Shown one piece after another: positions 45,057-53,495 of a stretch of DNA of 64,000 nt; positions within the stretch are counted from its first letter, which is position 1, and every line of letters begins with the position of its first letter. The translations under genes were made by a program, and so were the position numbers. Source of the stretch: Novosphingobium ovatum (GTDB lineage Bacteria > Pseudomonadota > Alphaproteobacteria > Sphingomonadales > Sphingomonadaceae); the NCBI RefSeq assembly GCF_009909235.1, contig NZ_JAAAPO010000001.1:186001-250000 (forward strand). Reading direction: 5' to 3'. The notes beneath the pieces are model-generated. The model saw only the letters and a list, made by a program, of their open reading frames with translations, ran no database searches and was not told the origin of the DNA.

Positions 45057-46397
45057 TCAGTCGCGCACCACGACGCAAGTGATATCGGCGGCCGTCAGCT
45101 TGCGACAGGCGGCGCGGGCCGCCTCCTCGGAAAAGCCGGTGGCCAGCAGGCGCGTGACCGCGCCAACCGGGATGGTCTGACGCTGATGACCGGCGACTTC
45201 GGGGAAAGCCTTGGCCCGTTTCCACTGCGCTTCGACATTGCTGGCCACGCCAAACGCGCCCAGCTGGATCTTGTACGGGCCACCCTCTGCCGCGCGCGGG
45301 GCGGGCTTGGGCGCGGGGCGCGGGGCCGGTTCGGCACGCATCGGTTCGGGGCGGGCAGGTTCGGGGCGCGCCATGGCAACCGGCGGCGGCGGTGTCACCG
45401 CGTGGAAGCTGGGCGCGGGGACAGGCGCGGGGCGCGGCATTGCTGTGCGGGGCAGCGGGGTGGGCACCGGCGGCAGGCCACGCGGCGTACCAGCCATCGG
45501 CGCTGGGCCTGCCATCGGCGCGGGCGCGGCCATCGGCGAAGGCGCGGCCATCGGTGCCGGAATGGTCAAAGGCGCGGGGCGCGGCGCGGGGCGCTGTGGC
45601 GCGATCATCGGTTGCGGCGCGGCCATCGCCAGCGGCGGCGCGCTGACCGGCGCTGGGGCGGCGGGGCCAGCCATGCCTGCTGGCATCGGCTGGGGCGTGC
45701 CCAGGTCGGCGGCGGTAAATTGGCGGCGGCGATTCGCCTCGATCTGGGCGGCCATTTCGGTGGCCAGCGACATCGCCTTCTGGCGGTCCTCCAGACTGAC
45801 AAAGCGGTCCATCTGCGCCAGCGCCTGACGCGCCTGCGCCAGTCCGGCCTGCTGCGCCAGACTTTCAAGCGCATAGGCACGCACCCAGTCCTTGGGCATG
45901 CCCTCGGCGTTGAAATGGGCGATGCCCAACAGGTATTGCGCGCGCGGATCACCCCGCTCGGCGGCGGTCTTGATATAGGGCATGGCGGCGGCATGCTGGC
46001 CGCGCTGGAACAACAGCAGGCCGTAATTGTCGGCCGCCTGCAAATGGCCTTGTCCGGCGGCCTTGGCATACAGCATTTCGGCGCGGGCCAGATCCTGCGG
46101 CACGCCGCGTCCCAGCTTGTACGCCTGTGCCAGATTGAATTGCGCATCAGCATCGCCGCGTTCGGCCAGCGGGGTCCATTCTTTCACCGCTGCACCAAAT
46201 TCGCGCGTAGCCGTGGCCGAATCGCCCGCCCGCATCGCCGAATCGCCGCGCACCCATGCGTCGGCCCCCGCCTTTACATCGGCCATTGCCGGCGCGCCCA
46301 GCAGCCACAGCCCCGCCACACCTGCCAGCGCCATCGGTCGCAATGCGCGCCAACCCGTTGCAAATGCGTCATCCAAAAAGCGATGCTGCTGCTGCAT
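45057..46397 (-). CDS. Sel1/TPR-repeat protein with C-terminal SPOR domain
   Basis: This 446-aa exported protein has a signal peptide (AGVAGLWLLGAPAMA), then Sel1-like repeats (GDADAQFNLAQAYKLGRGVP, GDPRAQYLLGIAHFNAEGMP). A long Ala/Pro/Met-rich linker (about residues 235-370) and a SPOR domain (YKIQLGAFGVASNVEAQWKR) follow. SPOR domains bind denuded glycan at the septum, so a division-site role is likely. AAGGTG precedes the ATG. It is divergent from another SPOR protein. Confidence 0.85.
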   Translation of the reverse strand: MQQQHRFLDDAFATGWRALRPMALAGVAGLWLLGAPAMADVKAGADAWVRGDSAMRAGDSATATREFGAAVKEWTPLAERGDADAQFNLAQAYKLGRGVPQDLARAEMLYAKAAGQGHLQAADNYGLLLFQRGQHAAAMPYIKTAAERGDPRAQYLLGIAHFNAEGMPKDWVRAYALESLAQQAGLAQARQALAQMDRFVSLEDRQKAMSLATEMAAQIEANRRRQFTAADLGTPQPMPAGMAGPAAPAPVSAPPLAMAAPQPMIAPQRPAPRPAPLTIPAPMAAPSPMAAPAPMAGPAPMAGTPRGLPPVPTPLPRTAMPRPAPVPAPSFHAVTPPPPVAMARPEPARPEPMRAEPAPRPAPKPAPRAAEGGPYKIQLGAFGVASNVEAQWKRAKAFPEVAGHQRQTIPVGAVTRLLATGFSEEAARAACRKLTAADITCVVVRD

Positions 46398-46570
46398 TGT
46401 AACACCTTTCGTCCTGCCCCAGCCGAAGATTCAGCCTGTGCTGGCTGCGGCCAATAGCGTGTGGGCGCGTTCAGTTTCCGGCAACCATTCCCGCCCGTTT
46501 GACAGCACATGGTTATCAAATTCTTTCTCCGCGCCAATCCTTACCAAAATTACCACGGAGCAGGTCGGCA

Positions 46571-46585
46571 TTAACCCAAAATTAG
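46571..46585. promoter_or_regulatory. CtrA-like box between the divergent SPOR genes
   Basis: TTAA-N7-TTAG (46571-46585) differs by one base from the alphaproteobacterial CtrA consensus TTAA-N7-TTAA. It lies in the 308-base gap shared by two genes likely to act in cell division. I see no other feature in that gap. Confidence 0.45.
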
Positions 46586-46705
46586 GAACGTTCTGCAATG
46601 TTTCCCGCAGAAATTCATGCGTCCGTTTGGGATCAATGTTTCCGGCGGATCGTGCGGATAATTGATTCACCCCGGCTTTTGCCCAGGATGGCAGGGATAC
46701 CGACG

Positions 46706-48151
46706 ATGACTGCTAAGTGCTTCATTCCTCACCGCCGCCCCGCCCGTTCGGGGCTGCTGCTGCCCTTGGCCTCCAGCGCTGGTCTGGCGCTGGCGCTGAT
46801 GGCGATGGGTGCGCCCGTATCGGCGCAGGCCGCTGCGGGCGGTGCCGGTACCACGCTGACGGGCGGCGCGGCCGATGCGGCGGTGGCCATGGCTGAATCG
46901 GCTGTGCAGGCCAGTCCGCGTGACGTTGCCACCCGCGTCGCACTGGGTCGCGCCTATCTCAAGGCGGGGCGTTATCAATCGGCCGAAACGGCGCTGAGCG
47001 ATGCCATGACGTTGGGTGACACCTCGGGCCGCACGCTGCTGATGCTCTCGCTGGCCGAGGTCGCCTCGGGCCATTCGAGCGATGCCATCGCCCTGCTGGA
47101 CCGTGCCAAGGCCGATGTGCCCGCGGCCGATCTGGGGCTGGCGCTGGCGTTGGCCGGTGAGCCGGGCCGTGGTGTTGCGGTGCTGCTGGACGCGGTGCGC
47201 GCTGGCGAGCGTTCGGACAAGTTGCGGGCCAATCTGGCCTATGCCTATGCGCTGGACGGCAAATGGGGCGAAGCGCGCAATCTGGTGGCGATGGATCTGC
47301 CTGCCGCGCAAGTGGATGCGCGCATGACCGAATGGGCGCAACTGGCCCGTCCCGAAGCGGCCAAGGACCGCGTTGCCCAATTGCTGGGCGTGCCCGCGCG
47401 TGAAGACGCCGGCATGCCGGTCGCTCTGGCGTTGAGCGGCCAGCAGAACGGCGTGCAACTGGCCGCCGCCGCGCCTGAACCTGCGCCGATGCCTGCCGCC
47501 GTTGCACAGCCTGTGCCTGCGGCCGAACTGCCTGCCACGGTTGAGCCTGTGGCGCCTGCGCCGATGATGGCGGCCGCGCCGGCCCCGGTCTTCCAGCCGG
47601 TGCCGCTCAAGGCCGCCCCGGCCCCCGTTGCCGCCAAACGTCTGGCCAAGGCCAACGCCAAGTTGGGTCCCAAGACGGGCAAGACCAAGCCCAAGCCGGA
47701 CGCCGCGCTGGCTGATGCCGCGCCGGTGGACGCGGCCCCGGCGGCCATCGCGCCCAAGCCGGTCCGCGTCGCGGCCAAGACCCGCCCGATGCGCGTGGCG
47801 ATGGCCAATGTCGCGCTGGCCACCAAGCCGGTCTCGGCCAAGCCTGCGCCGGCAGCGGCCGGTGACAGCGGGGCCCATGCGGTCCAGTTGGGCTCGTTTT
47901 CCAGCGCGGCCAATGCCGAACGCGCCCGCGCGACCTTTGCCCAGCGCGACGCCGATCTGCGCGGCCGCGAGATCGTCATCGCCAAGGCCGTGGTCAATGG
48001 TCGCAATTTCTGGCGCGTGCAGGTCAAGGGCTATACCGCCGTGGCCGCCGCGCAAAAATGCGGCACCGTGCAGAAAAAGGGCGCGGTGTGCATGGCCTTT
48101 GCCGCCGGCTCGCTGCCGGGGGAAACCGGCCCGGCGCTGGCTTCGCGCTGA
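46706..48151 (+). CDS. TPR-like protein with C-terminal SPOR domain
   Basis: This exported protein of about 481 aa has a signal peptide (LASSAGLALALMAMGAPVSA) and TPR-like repeats (RVALGRAYLKAGRYQSAETA, LRANLAYAYALDGKWGEARN). A 160-residue Ala/Pro/Lys-rich linker and a SPOR domain (HAVQLGSFSSAANAERARAT) follow. The start at 46706 (MTAKCFIPHRR) was chosen for GGGA upstream and position before the signal; 46688 is also possible. Its architecture mirrors that of the divergent gene, suggesting an ancient duplication or parallel roles at the septum. Confidence 0.82.
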   Translation: MTAKCFIPHRRPARSGLLLPLASSAGLALALMAMGAPVSAQAAAGGAGTTLTGGAADAAVAMAESAVQASPRDVATRVALGRAYLKAGRYQSAETALSDAMTLGDTSGRTLLMLSLAEVASGHSSDAIALLDRAKADVPAADLGLALALAGEPGRGVAVLLDAVRAGERSDKLRANLAYAYALDGKWGEARNLVAMDLPAAQVDARMTEWAQLARPEAAKDRVAQLLGVPAREDAGMPVALALSGQQNGVQLAAAAPEPAPMPAAVAQPVPAAELPATVEPVAPAPMMAAAPAPVFQPVPLKAAPAPVAAKRLAKANAKLGPKTGKTKPKPDAALADAAPVDAAPAAIAPKPVRVAAKTRPMRVAMANVALATKPVSAKPAPAAAGDSGAHAVQLGSFSSAANAERARATFAQRDADLRGREIVIAKAVVNGRNFWRVQVKGYTAVAAAQKCGTVQKKGAVCMAFAAGSLPGETGPALASR

Positions 48152-48188
48152 TCCTGTCGCCCTGTCGCGGGGCGCCTGTTGCGTGTGG

Positions 48189-48215
48189 AAAGCGGGCTGG
48201 CAACGGCCCGCTTTT
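48189..48215 (+). terminator. terminator after the SPOR gene
   Basis: AAAGCGGGC (48189-48197) and GCCCGCTTT (48206-48214) form a perfect 9-bp stem with an 8-base loop and end in TTTT. Confidence 0.7.
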
Positions 48216-48250
48216 CGCATGTCGGCAACGCGCGCGCACGGCAGATGTGA

Positions 48251-48287
48251 GAAGGGCCACACCGGCATCAGCGCGGTATGGCCCTTC
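48251..48287 (-). terminator. hairpin, probable terminator of the micro-ORF transcript
   Basis: GAAGGGCCA (48251-48259) and TGGCCCTTC (48279-48287) pair perfectly, extended inward by ACCG/CGGT. It lies about 60 bases downstream of the micro-ORF stop on the minus strand. There is no U-run. Confidence 0.4.
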
Positions 48288-48347
48288 ACATGGTCAGCGG
48301 CCGGAAAGTGCCGCCCACGAAGCCTTTATCGCCAGGAAGAACAGGGA

Positions 48348-48404
48348 TTAGCGATAATGCCTCGCGCTGCGGATTGCCGACCTCTCTGCTGAACCATGAG
48401 ACAT
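48348..48404 (-). CDS. 18-codon micro-ORF with an extended Shine-Dalgarno
   Basis: The peptide is MSHGSAERSAIRSARHYR, basic and without a membrane segment. The reason for calling it is the 15-base string GAAAGGAGGTGATCC immediately upstream of the ATG (one base between). It is fully complementary to the 3' end of 16S rRNA, far beyond a normal ribosome site. Such a site suggests either a very highly translated small peptide or a regulatory leader or decoy RNA. It is too short for codon statistics. No gene follows it on this strand before the convergent SPOR gene. Confidence 0.45.
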   Translation of the reverse strand: MSHGSAERSAIRSARHYR

Positions 48405-48727
48405 CGGATCACCTCCTTTCGCGCTGTTGAGCCAAGAGCCGAAAGAGGCCGCCCGGACCGGGACGCATCACCGTCCGCGCGATCGGGCTGGGCCGCCATT
48501 CGACGGGGCCGGTCAGCACCGAAAGGCGCTGGGGCCTTGGCCACAATGTGTCGCATTCGCCCCTGCACAACAAGTCTTGCGGCAAAATATTTTGTCGTCA
48601 GAATGGAGTCTTCGCGCCGCAAAGGGGGCGGTGATTTGCGCCGCGCGTCAATGGGTTGCGCGCCCGCTCGGCGGTATGCGGCCGATTGCGCCGGGCCATT
48701 TATCAACAACCGTTGGGCTGAGGCGAA
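48405..48727. other. gap between micro-ORF and lipoprotein gene
   Basis: These 323 bases contain no convincing gene. The palindromic GGCAAAATATTTTGTC around 48580-48596 is much more AT-rich than its surroundings and, on the minus strand, precedes the micro-ORF by about 180 bases, so it may mark a promoter for that transcript. Confidence 0.3.
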
Positions 48728-49312
48728 TCAGCCCCCCGCGCGGCACCGTTCCACCACGCGCCCGACCGCCGGATCGGCCGGCAGGTACAGTGGCGTCATC
48801 CCCGGCACCGCCACCATCAACCGCGCGCGGGTAAAGGCCATGGCGTCCAGCAGGCGATCGCCCACCGGCAGCACCGCCTGTACACCGATCGCGCCGCCGG
48901 TGGCCAGTGGCGCGGCATTCAGCGTGCGCTTTTGCGTGGCGGTGCTGATTTCGATCTGGGGGATGAAGGGGGCGGGGCCGCCCGCCGCCGCACTGCGTTC
49001 CAGCACCACCCCGCCACGCGCCGGGTCACAACGCAGGGCGAATGCGCCCTCGGCCCCGCGATAGGCCGCCTGTGGGGGCACGGCGCCGCTGCCAACGCTC
49101 CATGCGCCCGCGCTGATCGGCGCCTGCGTCCATGGCACGGTGGGGGCGGGCGGCGGTGGTGGCGCAACTGGCGCAACGGTGGGCGCTGGCGCGGGCGGCG
49201 GCGCGCTGATCACGGGGGCTGCCGCCTCGTCACAGGCGGACAGGGCGCAGGCCCCGCACAACAGGACCAGCGTGGAAATGACGGGCGCGCGGCGCGCAGG
49301 ATTTGCCTTCAT
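48728..49312 (-). CDS. hypothetical lipoprotein
   Basis: This is a 194-aa protein with a lipoprotein signal (LVLLCGACALSAC, Cys near residue 27). A proline-rich linker (PPPAPAPTVAPVAPPPPPAP) and a small conserved-looking domain ending VPGMTPLYLPADPAVGRVVE follow. The frame is open much further upstream, but that part is the complement of tlyA. The ATG at 49312 begins the signal sequence; one at 49363 is possible. Function unknown. It is divergent from tlyA. Confidence 0.7.
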   Translation of the reverse strand: MKANPARRAPVISTLVLLCGACALSACDEAAAPVISAPPPAPAPTVAPVAPPPPPAPTVPWTQAPISAGAWSVGSGAVPPQAAYRGAEGAFALRCDPARGGVVLERSAAAGGPAPFIPQIEISTATQKRTLNAAPLATGGAIGVQAVLPVGDRLLDAMAFTRARLMVAVPGMTPLYLPADPAVGRVVERCRAGG

Positions 49313-49384
49313 CGCGCCGGTATGGAATGAGGGCGCGGCCCAGACAACCGCTTTGTCCTCCATTCTTCCCAACGGCGACACACT

Positions 49385-50179
49385 TTGACCCACACTCCCA
49401 AGCCCAAACCCGCCGCCAAGATCCGTGTTGATCAGGCGCTGGTGGAACGCGGCATCGCCGAGAGCCGCGCGCGGGCGCAGGCGCTGATTTTGGCCGGCGT
49501 GGTGTTTTCGGGCGAGACCAAGATCGCCAAGGCGGGCCAGACCATCGCCGCCGACGCTCCGCTGGAGGCGCGCGGGCGCGACCATCCGTGGGTGTCGCGC
49601 GGCGGGATCAAGCTGGCCCATGCCATCGCCCATTTCGCGCTGGACCCGACCGGCGTCAACGCGATGGACATCGGCAGCAGCACCGGCGGCTTTACCGATG
49701 TGTTGCTGACGCATGGGGCGGACCATGTCTTTGCGGTGGATTCGGGCACCAACCAACTGGCGTGGAAGCTGCGTCAGGATCCGCGCGTCACTGTGCTGGA
49801 ACAGACCAGCGCCCGTATCCTGACCGCCGATCATATCACCGCGCCCTGTGCGTGGGTGGTGTGCGACGCCAGCTTTATCGCGCTGGCCAAGGTGCTGGAC
49901 GTGCCCTTGGCGCTGGCCGCGCCCGATTGCCGTCTGGTCGCGCTGATCAAGCCGCAGTTCGAGGTGGGGCGGGCCGAGGTGGGCAAGGGCGGCGTGGTGC
50001 GTGATCCCACGTTGCACGCGCGGGTCTGCGACGAGGTGCGCGGCTGGGTGGAAGGATTGGGCTTTACGGTCGATGGCATCGTGGAAAGCCCGATCACCGG
50101 ACCAGAAGGCAATGTCGAATTCCTGATCTCGGCATGGCGTGGCCGTCCGGTCGGGGCGGCAGGGGATGTGGCGGAATAG
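49385..50179 (+). CDS. tlyA: TlyA-family rRNA methyltransferase
   Basis: This 264-aa protein has an N-terminal S4 RNA-binding domain (RVDQALVERGIAESRARAQA) and an FtsJ-like methyltransferase domain (MDIGSSTGGFTDVLLTHGAD as SAM motif, LIKPQFE as part of the catalytic set). Relatives 2'-O-methylate rRNA. The start is a TTG at 49385; no ATG lies before the S4 domain. It is a single gene followed by a 361-base gap. Confidence 0.85.
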   Translation: MTHTPKPKPAAKIRVDQALVERGIAESRARAQALILAGVVFSGETKIAKAGQTIAADAPLEARGRDHPWVSRGGIKLAHAIAHFALDPTGVNAMDIGSSTGGFTDVLLTHGADHVFAVDSGTNQLAWKLRQDPRVTVLEQTSARILTADHITAPCAWVVCDASFIALAKVLDVPLALAAPDCRLVALIKPQFEVGRAEVGKGGVVRDPTLHARVCDEVRGWVEGLGFTVDGIVESPITGPEGNVEFLISAWRGRPVGAAGDVAE

Positions 50180-50540
50180 GGCTGAACCGGATCAATTCCA
50201 GCGCATTGCTTCCTCTGGGCGCGAAATGGCTCCATTTTGGTGGGGCCGACCTTGATCGCATTGCGTGCCCGGCCGTAGGGGGTAAATACGGAATTAAGCA
50301 TTTCTGGCCGCGGGAATTCGGATTCGCCCCCGCAATCCCGCCGGAATCTGGAACATGATACGCGCCGGGCGGACAACGCCCCCGCGGGAGAGGTTGAGGA
50401 GGGTGCGGGCCGGTTCCGCACTGTTGAGAGGGCCTGTGGGGATTCCCTGCATGGTTCAGGCTGCGCGGGTCGTCCGCGTATGGAGGGTGTGACGCCGGCG
50501 CCGTGATGGTGTCCGGCTGACGCGGGAGCGTTGTGCCAAG
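50180..50540. other. intergenic region upstream of tspO
   Basis: These 361 bases have no gene that I can support. The last 170 bases are very GC-rich with several short complementary segments (GGGCGG/CCGCCC type), but no fold matching a riboswitch I know. An AT-richer segment around 50284-50311 (TAAATACGGAATTAAGCATT) may be the promoter. Confidence 0.3.
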
Positions 50541-51095
50541 ATGACCGAGATTGCTTCTTCGTGGCAATTGCGCATGGGTTTTGCGCGATGGGCATTGGTG
50601 ACTGTACCGGGGGTGATGCTGCTGGGCTTTTTGTCCGGGCGGCTGGCGGGCAGCGCGGCGGACAATCCGTGGTTTGCGGCGCTGGTCAAACCGGCGCTAT
50701 ATCCCCCGCCAATCGTCTTTCCGCTGGTGTGGAGCGTACTGTACCTGATGATGGGGGTGGCGCTGGCCATCGTCATTGCGGCGCGGGCCGCGCCCGGGCG
50801 TGGCTTGGCGGTGATGCTGTTCATCACCCAATTGCTGCTTAATCTGGTGTGGTCGCCGTTGTTCTTTGGCGGACATCAGATCGGCGCATCGCTGTCGCTG
50901 TTGCTGGCGATTGCGGTGGGCATTGCGGCGACGATGGCGCTGTTTGGCCGGGTGCGGCCGGTGGCGGCATGGCTGATGGCGCCCTATCTGGCGTGGGTGC
51001 TGTTTGCCGGGGTGCTGACGTGGCAATTGCTGGTGCTCAATCCGGGGGCGGACGGGCTGGCCACATCCTCGGTCGTCGCACGGATGAAGCTGTAG
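50541..51095 (+). CDS. tspO: TspO/MBR family membrane protein
   Basis: This 184-aa, five-helix protein has the family motifs NPWFAALVKPALYPPPIVFP followed by LVWSVLYLMMG, LLLNLVWSPLFFGGHQ, and a final helix with WVLFAGVLTWQLLVLNPG. TspO proteins bind porphyrins and affect tetrapyrrole and stress regulation. The N-terminal 12 residues before MGFARWAL may be extra. The ribosome site is weak. Confidence 0.88.
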   Translation: MTEIASSWQLRMGFARWALVTVPGVMLLGFLSGRLAGSAADNPWFAALVKPALYPPPIVFPLVWSVLYLMMGVALAIVIAARAAPGRGLAVMLFITQLLLNLVWSPLFFGGHQIGASLSLLLAIAVGIAATMALFGRVRPVAAWLMAPYLAWVLFAGVLTWQLLVLNPGADGLATSSVVARMKL

Positions 51096-51230
51096 GCGGG
51101 GCAAATTGCAGCGCGGGCAGTGTGCCCCCTTGCGCGGCGGGCAATGCAGCGCCATTTAGGGCGCGGTGCGGCCGCGCGGTGATCGCGGGCCGCGCGCAAA
51201 TGTCCATCAAACACGGAAAATGGCGCCAAG

Positions 51231-51485
51231 ATGCAAAGCGAAAACCCCCTGATCGCCGACTTTGTCAAGCTGATGAACAGCGCGGCGGGCACGCTGGCGG
51301 GCGCGACCAAGGAAGCGCGCGATTCGGCGCGTGAGCGTTTGCGTGAGACGTTCGGCGGGGTGGATTTCGTCAGCCGTGAGGAATTTGACGCGGTCAAGCA
51401 GATGGCAGCCAAGGCGCGTGAAGAGGCCGAGGACCTGAAGGCCCGCATCGCCGCGCTGGAAGCCAAGCTGAACGCGCAAGGCTAA
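51231..51485 (+). CDS. UbiK-family accessory factor (BMFP domain)
   Basis: This 84-aa helical protein has an amphipathic N-terminus (NPLIADFVKLMNSAAGTLAG) and a C-terminal coiled coil (REEAEDLKARIAALEAKLNA). This matches the BMFP/UbiK family that assists late ubiquinone biosynthesis and binds membranes as a trimer. VSREEFDAVKQMAAKAREE is the conserved hinge. Confidence 0.85.
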   Translation: MQSENPLIADFVKLMNSAAGTLAGATKEARDSARERLRETFGGVDFVSREEFDAVKQMAAKAREEAEDLKARIAALEAKLNAQG

Positions 51486-51519
51486 ACCGACAGGCGCGGT
51501 CCTACACAGGGTTTCTGGC

Positions 51520-51999
51520 ATGTCTGTGGCGATCCATCCTGCCACAGCGGCCGATATCGCCGGGATTATCGCGCTGAACGCGGATGTGCAGGCGGCACAT
51601 GCGGCCGCTTTGCCGCATTTGTTTCATGCGCAACTGGCGCCTGATGCCGCTGTCGCGTTTTGGTAGGCGCGGCTGACGGCGGCGGATCATCAGGTGGCGG
51701 TGGTGCGCGCCGATACGCGGCCATGCGCCTATGTCTGGTGGGAATGGCAGGTGCGGCCCGCCCATCTGCTCGGCCCGGCGCGGGCGCGGGCCTATAGTCA
51801 CCACATGGCGGTGGCCGCATCGGCGCGGCGGCAGCGTATCGGCCGCGCCTTGGTCGCCTATGTGGGCGATCAGGCGGCGCGGCGTGGGTCAGGCGATCTG
51901 GCGCTGGACGTGTGGGCGATCAATCCGTCAGCACAGGCGTTCTATGCCGCCTTGGGCTTTACCCCACAGCGAATGGTGATGATCCGCGCGGCAGGCTGA
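51520..51999 (+). pseudogene. GNAT acetyltransferase gene with an in-frame amber codon
   Basis: The frame from the ATG at 51520 (MSVAIHPATAADIAGIIALN) to 51999 is a complete GNAT protein of about 159 codons, broken only by TAG at 51664-51666 after codon 48 (AVAFW*ARLTAADHQ). The C-terminal half keeps the acetyl-CoA loop (ASARRQRIGRALVAYV) and the tail NPSAQAFYAALGF. No frameshift or other stop is seen. A C-to-T change in a CAG codon would explain it. Either a recent nonsense mutation, a sequencing error or read-through is possible. Confidence 0.78.
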
Positions 52000-52000
52000 A

Positions 52001-52660
52001 TCAGCCCTGTGGTTTCAAAAGCTCGCGGACAAAGGGGATCAGCCCGGTCTGGCGCGTGCGCTTCATGCGCTCGGCGGCCAGAATTTCGCGTACTTGGGCG
52101 AAACAGGCGTCGATGTCATCGTTCACCACGACATAGTCATAGCTGTCCCAGTGGGTGATTTCGGCCTGTGCGCGGGCCATGCGGTCAGCGATGACTTCGG
52201 CCGAATCGGTGCCGCGGCCCGACAGGCGGCGGTGCAGTTCCTGAATGCTGGGCGGCAGGACAAAGATGCGCACGACATCGGTTCCGGCCTTCTGGCTCAA
52301 TTGCTGCGTGCCCTGCCAGTCGATGTCGAACAGGAAATCGCGGCCTTCCTTTAGCCCTTCGCGGATCTGTGCCTTGGGCGTGCCGTAGGAATTGCCGAAA
52401 ACGGTAGCCCATTCGTAAAAGGCGTTGTCCTCGGCCATGCGGTCAAAGGTATCGCGGCTGACGAAATAATAGTCCTTGCCCTCGACCTCGCCGGGGCGGG
52501 GGGCGCGTGTGGTGACAGACACCGAGGGCCGGATTTCGCTATCCTCGGCCAGCAGGCGGCGGGCGATGGTGGTTTTGCCCGCGCCCGATGGGCTGGACAG
52601 GATCAGCATCAGGCCACGGCGTTGCAGGCGATTGGCGGCGGCAGAGATCGTATCAGGCAT
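52001..52660 (-). CDS. gmk: guanylate kinase
   Basis: This 219-aa enzyme phosphorylates GMP to GDP with ATP. The P-loop is ILSSPSGAGKTTI, and the GMP-binding region follows (SVSVTTRAPRPGEVEGKDYY). The lid and core are DIDWQGTQQL and RRLSGRGTDS. Length is normal. The gene is convergent with the broken GNAT gene (1-base gap). Confidence 0.97.
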   Translation of the reverse strand: MPDTISAAANRLQRRGLMLILSSPSGAGKTTIARRLLAEDSEIRPSVSVTTRAPRPGEVEGKDYYFVSRDTFDRMAEDNAFYEWATVFGNSYGTPKAQIREGLKEGRDFLFDIDWQGTQQLSQKAGTDVVRIFVLPPSIQELHRRLSGRGTDSAEVIADRMARAQAEITHWDSYDYVVVNDDIDACFAQVREILAAERMKRTRQTGLIPFVRELLKPQG

Positions 52661-52701
52661 AGCGCCCGATGCCGCAAGCCGGGGCCGCGATCAAGAGGGG
52701 A

Positions 52702-53007
52702 TCAGTCCACCTTGCGCTGGTCAGTCAGCGCGGGGGCAGCCTGCGTGCCCTCGGTCCGCGCGGCGGCGTCACGCGCCTTTTTGCGGTCGTACAGATGTTT
52801 GGCCAACAGCGCGCCGCCCACGACGATCGCGCCGGGCACCGATTTGGTCGCCACCCGCAACAGCGCGGCGCCAGCGATCTTGCGCGGCAGGCTGATGCGT
52901 TGCTGGCCCTTGGTGGCGTCGGCGGTCAGCACCACGCTGTCGACCGCCTTGGCCACCAGCTTGGTTCCGTTGTCGCGCAACACCTTGCCCAGCAACGCCT
53001 TGCTCAT
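52702..53007 (-). CDS. hypothetical protein co-translated with SspB
   Basis: This is a 101-aa basic protein with one hydrophobic stretch (GAALLRVATKSVPGAIVVGG followed by ALLAKHLYDRKKARD), probably a single membrane segment with a Lys/Arg-rich cytoplasmic tail. Its start overlaps the sspB stop by 4 bases, so the two are coupled. I do not recognise the family. Confidence 0.7.
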   Translation of the reverse strand: MSKALLGKVLRDNGTKLVAKAVDSVVLTADATKGQQRISLPRKIAGAALLRVATKSVPGAIVVGGALLAKHLYDRKKARDAAARTEGTQAAPALTDQRKVD

Positions 53008-53495
53008 TTCTTGCGGCCGAAATCGACGGTCACGACATTCGACCCATCCTCGGCAACGGCGACAGGGCCGTCGGGCGAATCGTTCTCCGCATCCTCATGC
53101 GGTTCGTGCTCCATATCCTCGACCGAGGCCTGGAATTGCAGGCCAAAATCCACCGCCGGATCAACAAAGGCCGTGATCGCCGAGAACGGGATCACCAGCT
53201 TGGCTGGCAGCTGGTTGAACGACAGGCCCACGGTAAAGCCATCGGATTCAACATGCAGGTCCCAGAACTTGTTTTGCAGGACGATGGTCATCTCGTCGGG
53301 GAAACGCGTTTTCAGGTTCTGCGGGATGTCGACGCCGGGGGCCTGCGTCTTGAACGTGATATAGAAATGGTGGTTGCCCGGCAGATTGCCGCCAGAGGAT
53401 TCCACCTGCCCCAGCACACGGCCGACCACCGCACGCAGGGCCTCCTGCACGATTTCGTCATAGGGGATGAGGCTGTCGGGCATGTTGTCAGTCAT
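53004..53495 (-). CDS. sspB: SspB-family ClpXP adaptor
   Basis: This 163-aa protein matches alphaproteobacterial SspB (DUF2390-like). A substrate-binding barrel is present (HHFYITFKTQAPGVDIPQNL, then FWDLHVESDGFTVGLSFNQL and LVIPFSAITAFVDPAVDFGL), followed by an acidic linker and a short C-terminal ClpX-binding tail (NVVTVDFGRKK). It delivers ssrA-tagged proteins to ClpXP. Confidence 0.9.
   Translation of the reverse strand: MTDNMPDSLIPYDEIVQEALRAVVGRVLGQVESSGGNLPGNHHFYITFKTQAPGVDIPQNLKTRFPDEMTIVLQNKFWDLHVESDGFTVGLSFNQLPAKLVIPFSAITAFVDPAVDFGLQFQASVEDMEHEPHEDAENDSPDGPVAVAEDGSNVVTVDFGRKK

Noticed and set aside
48391-48420. A fragment of 16S rRNA, because GGATCACCTCCTTTC equals the 16S 3' end
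   Set aside because: No further 16S similarity flanks it. On the minus strand the same bases form a perfectly placed ribosome site before an ATG, which explains them better.
50370-50540. A glycine or cobalamin riboswitch upstream of tspO
   Set aside because: Some GGGAGAG-like segments are present, but the conserved cores and pairing of these riboswitches could not be laid out.
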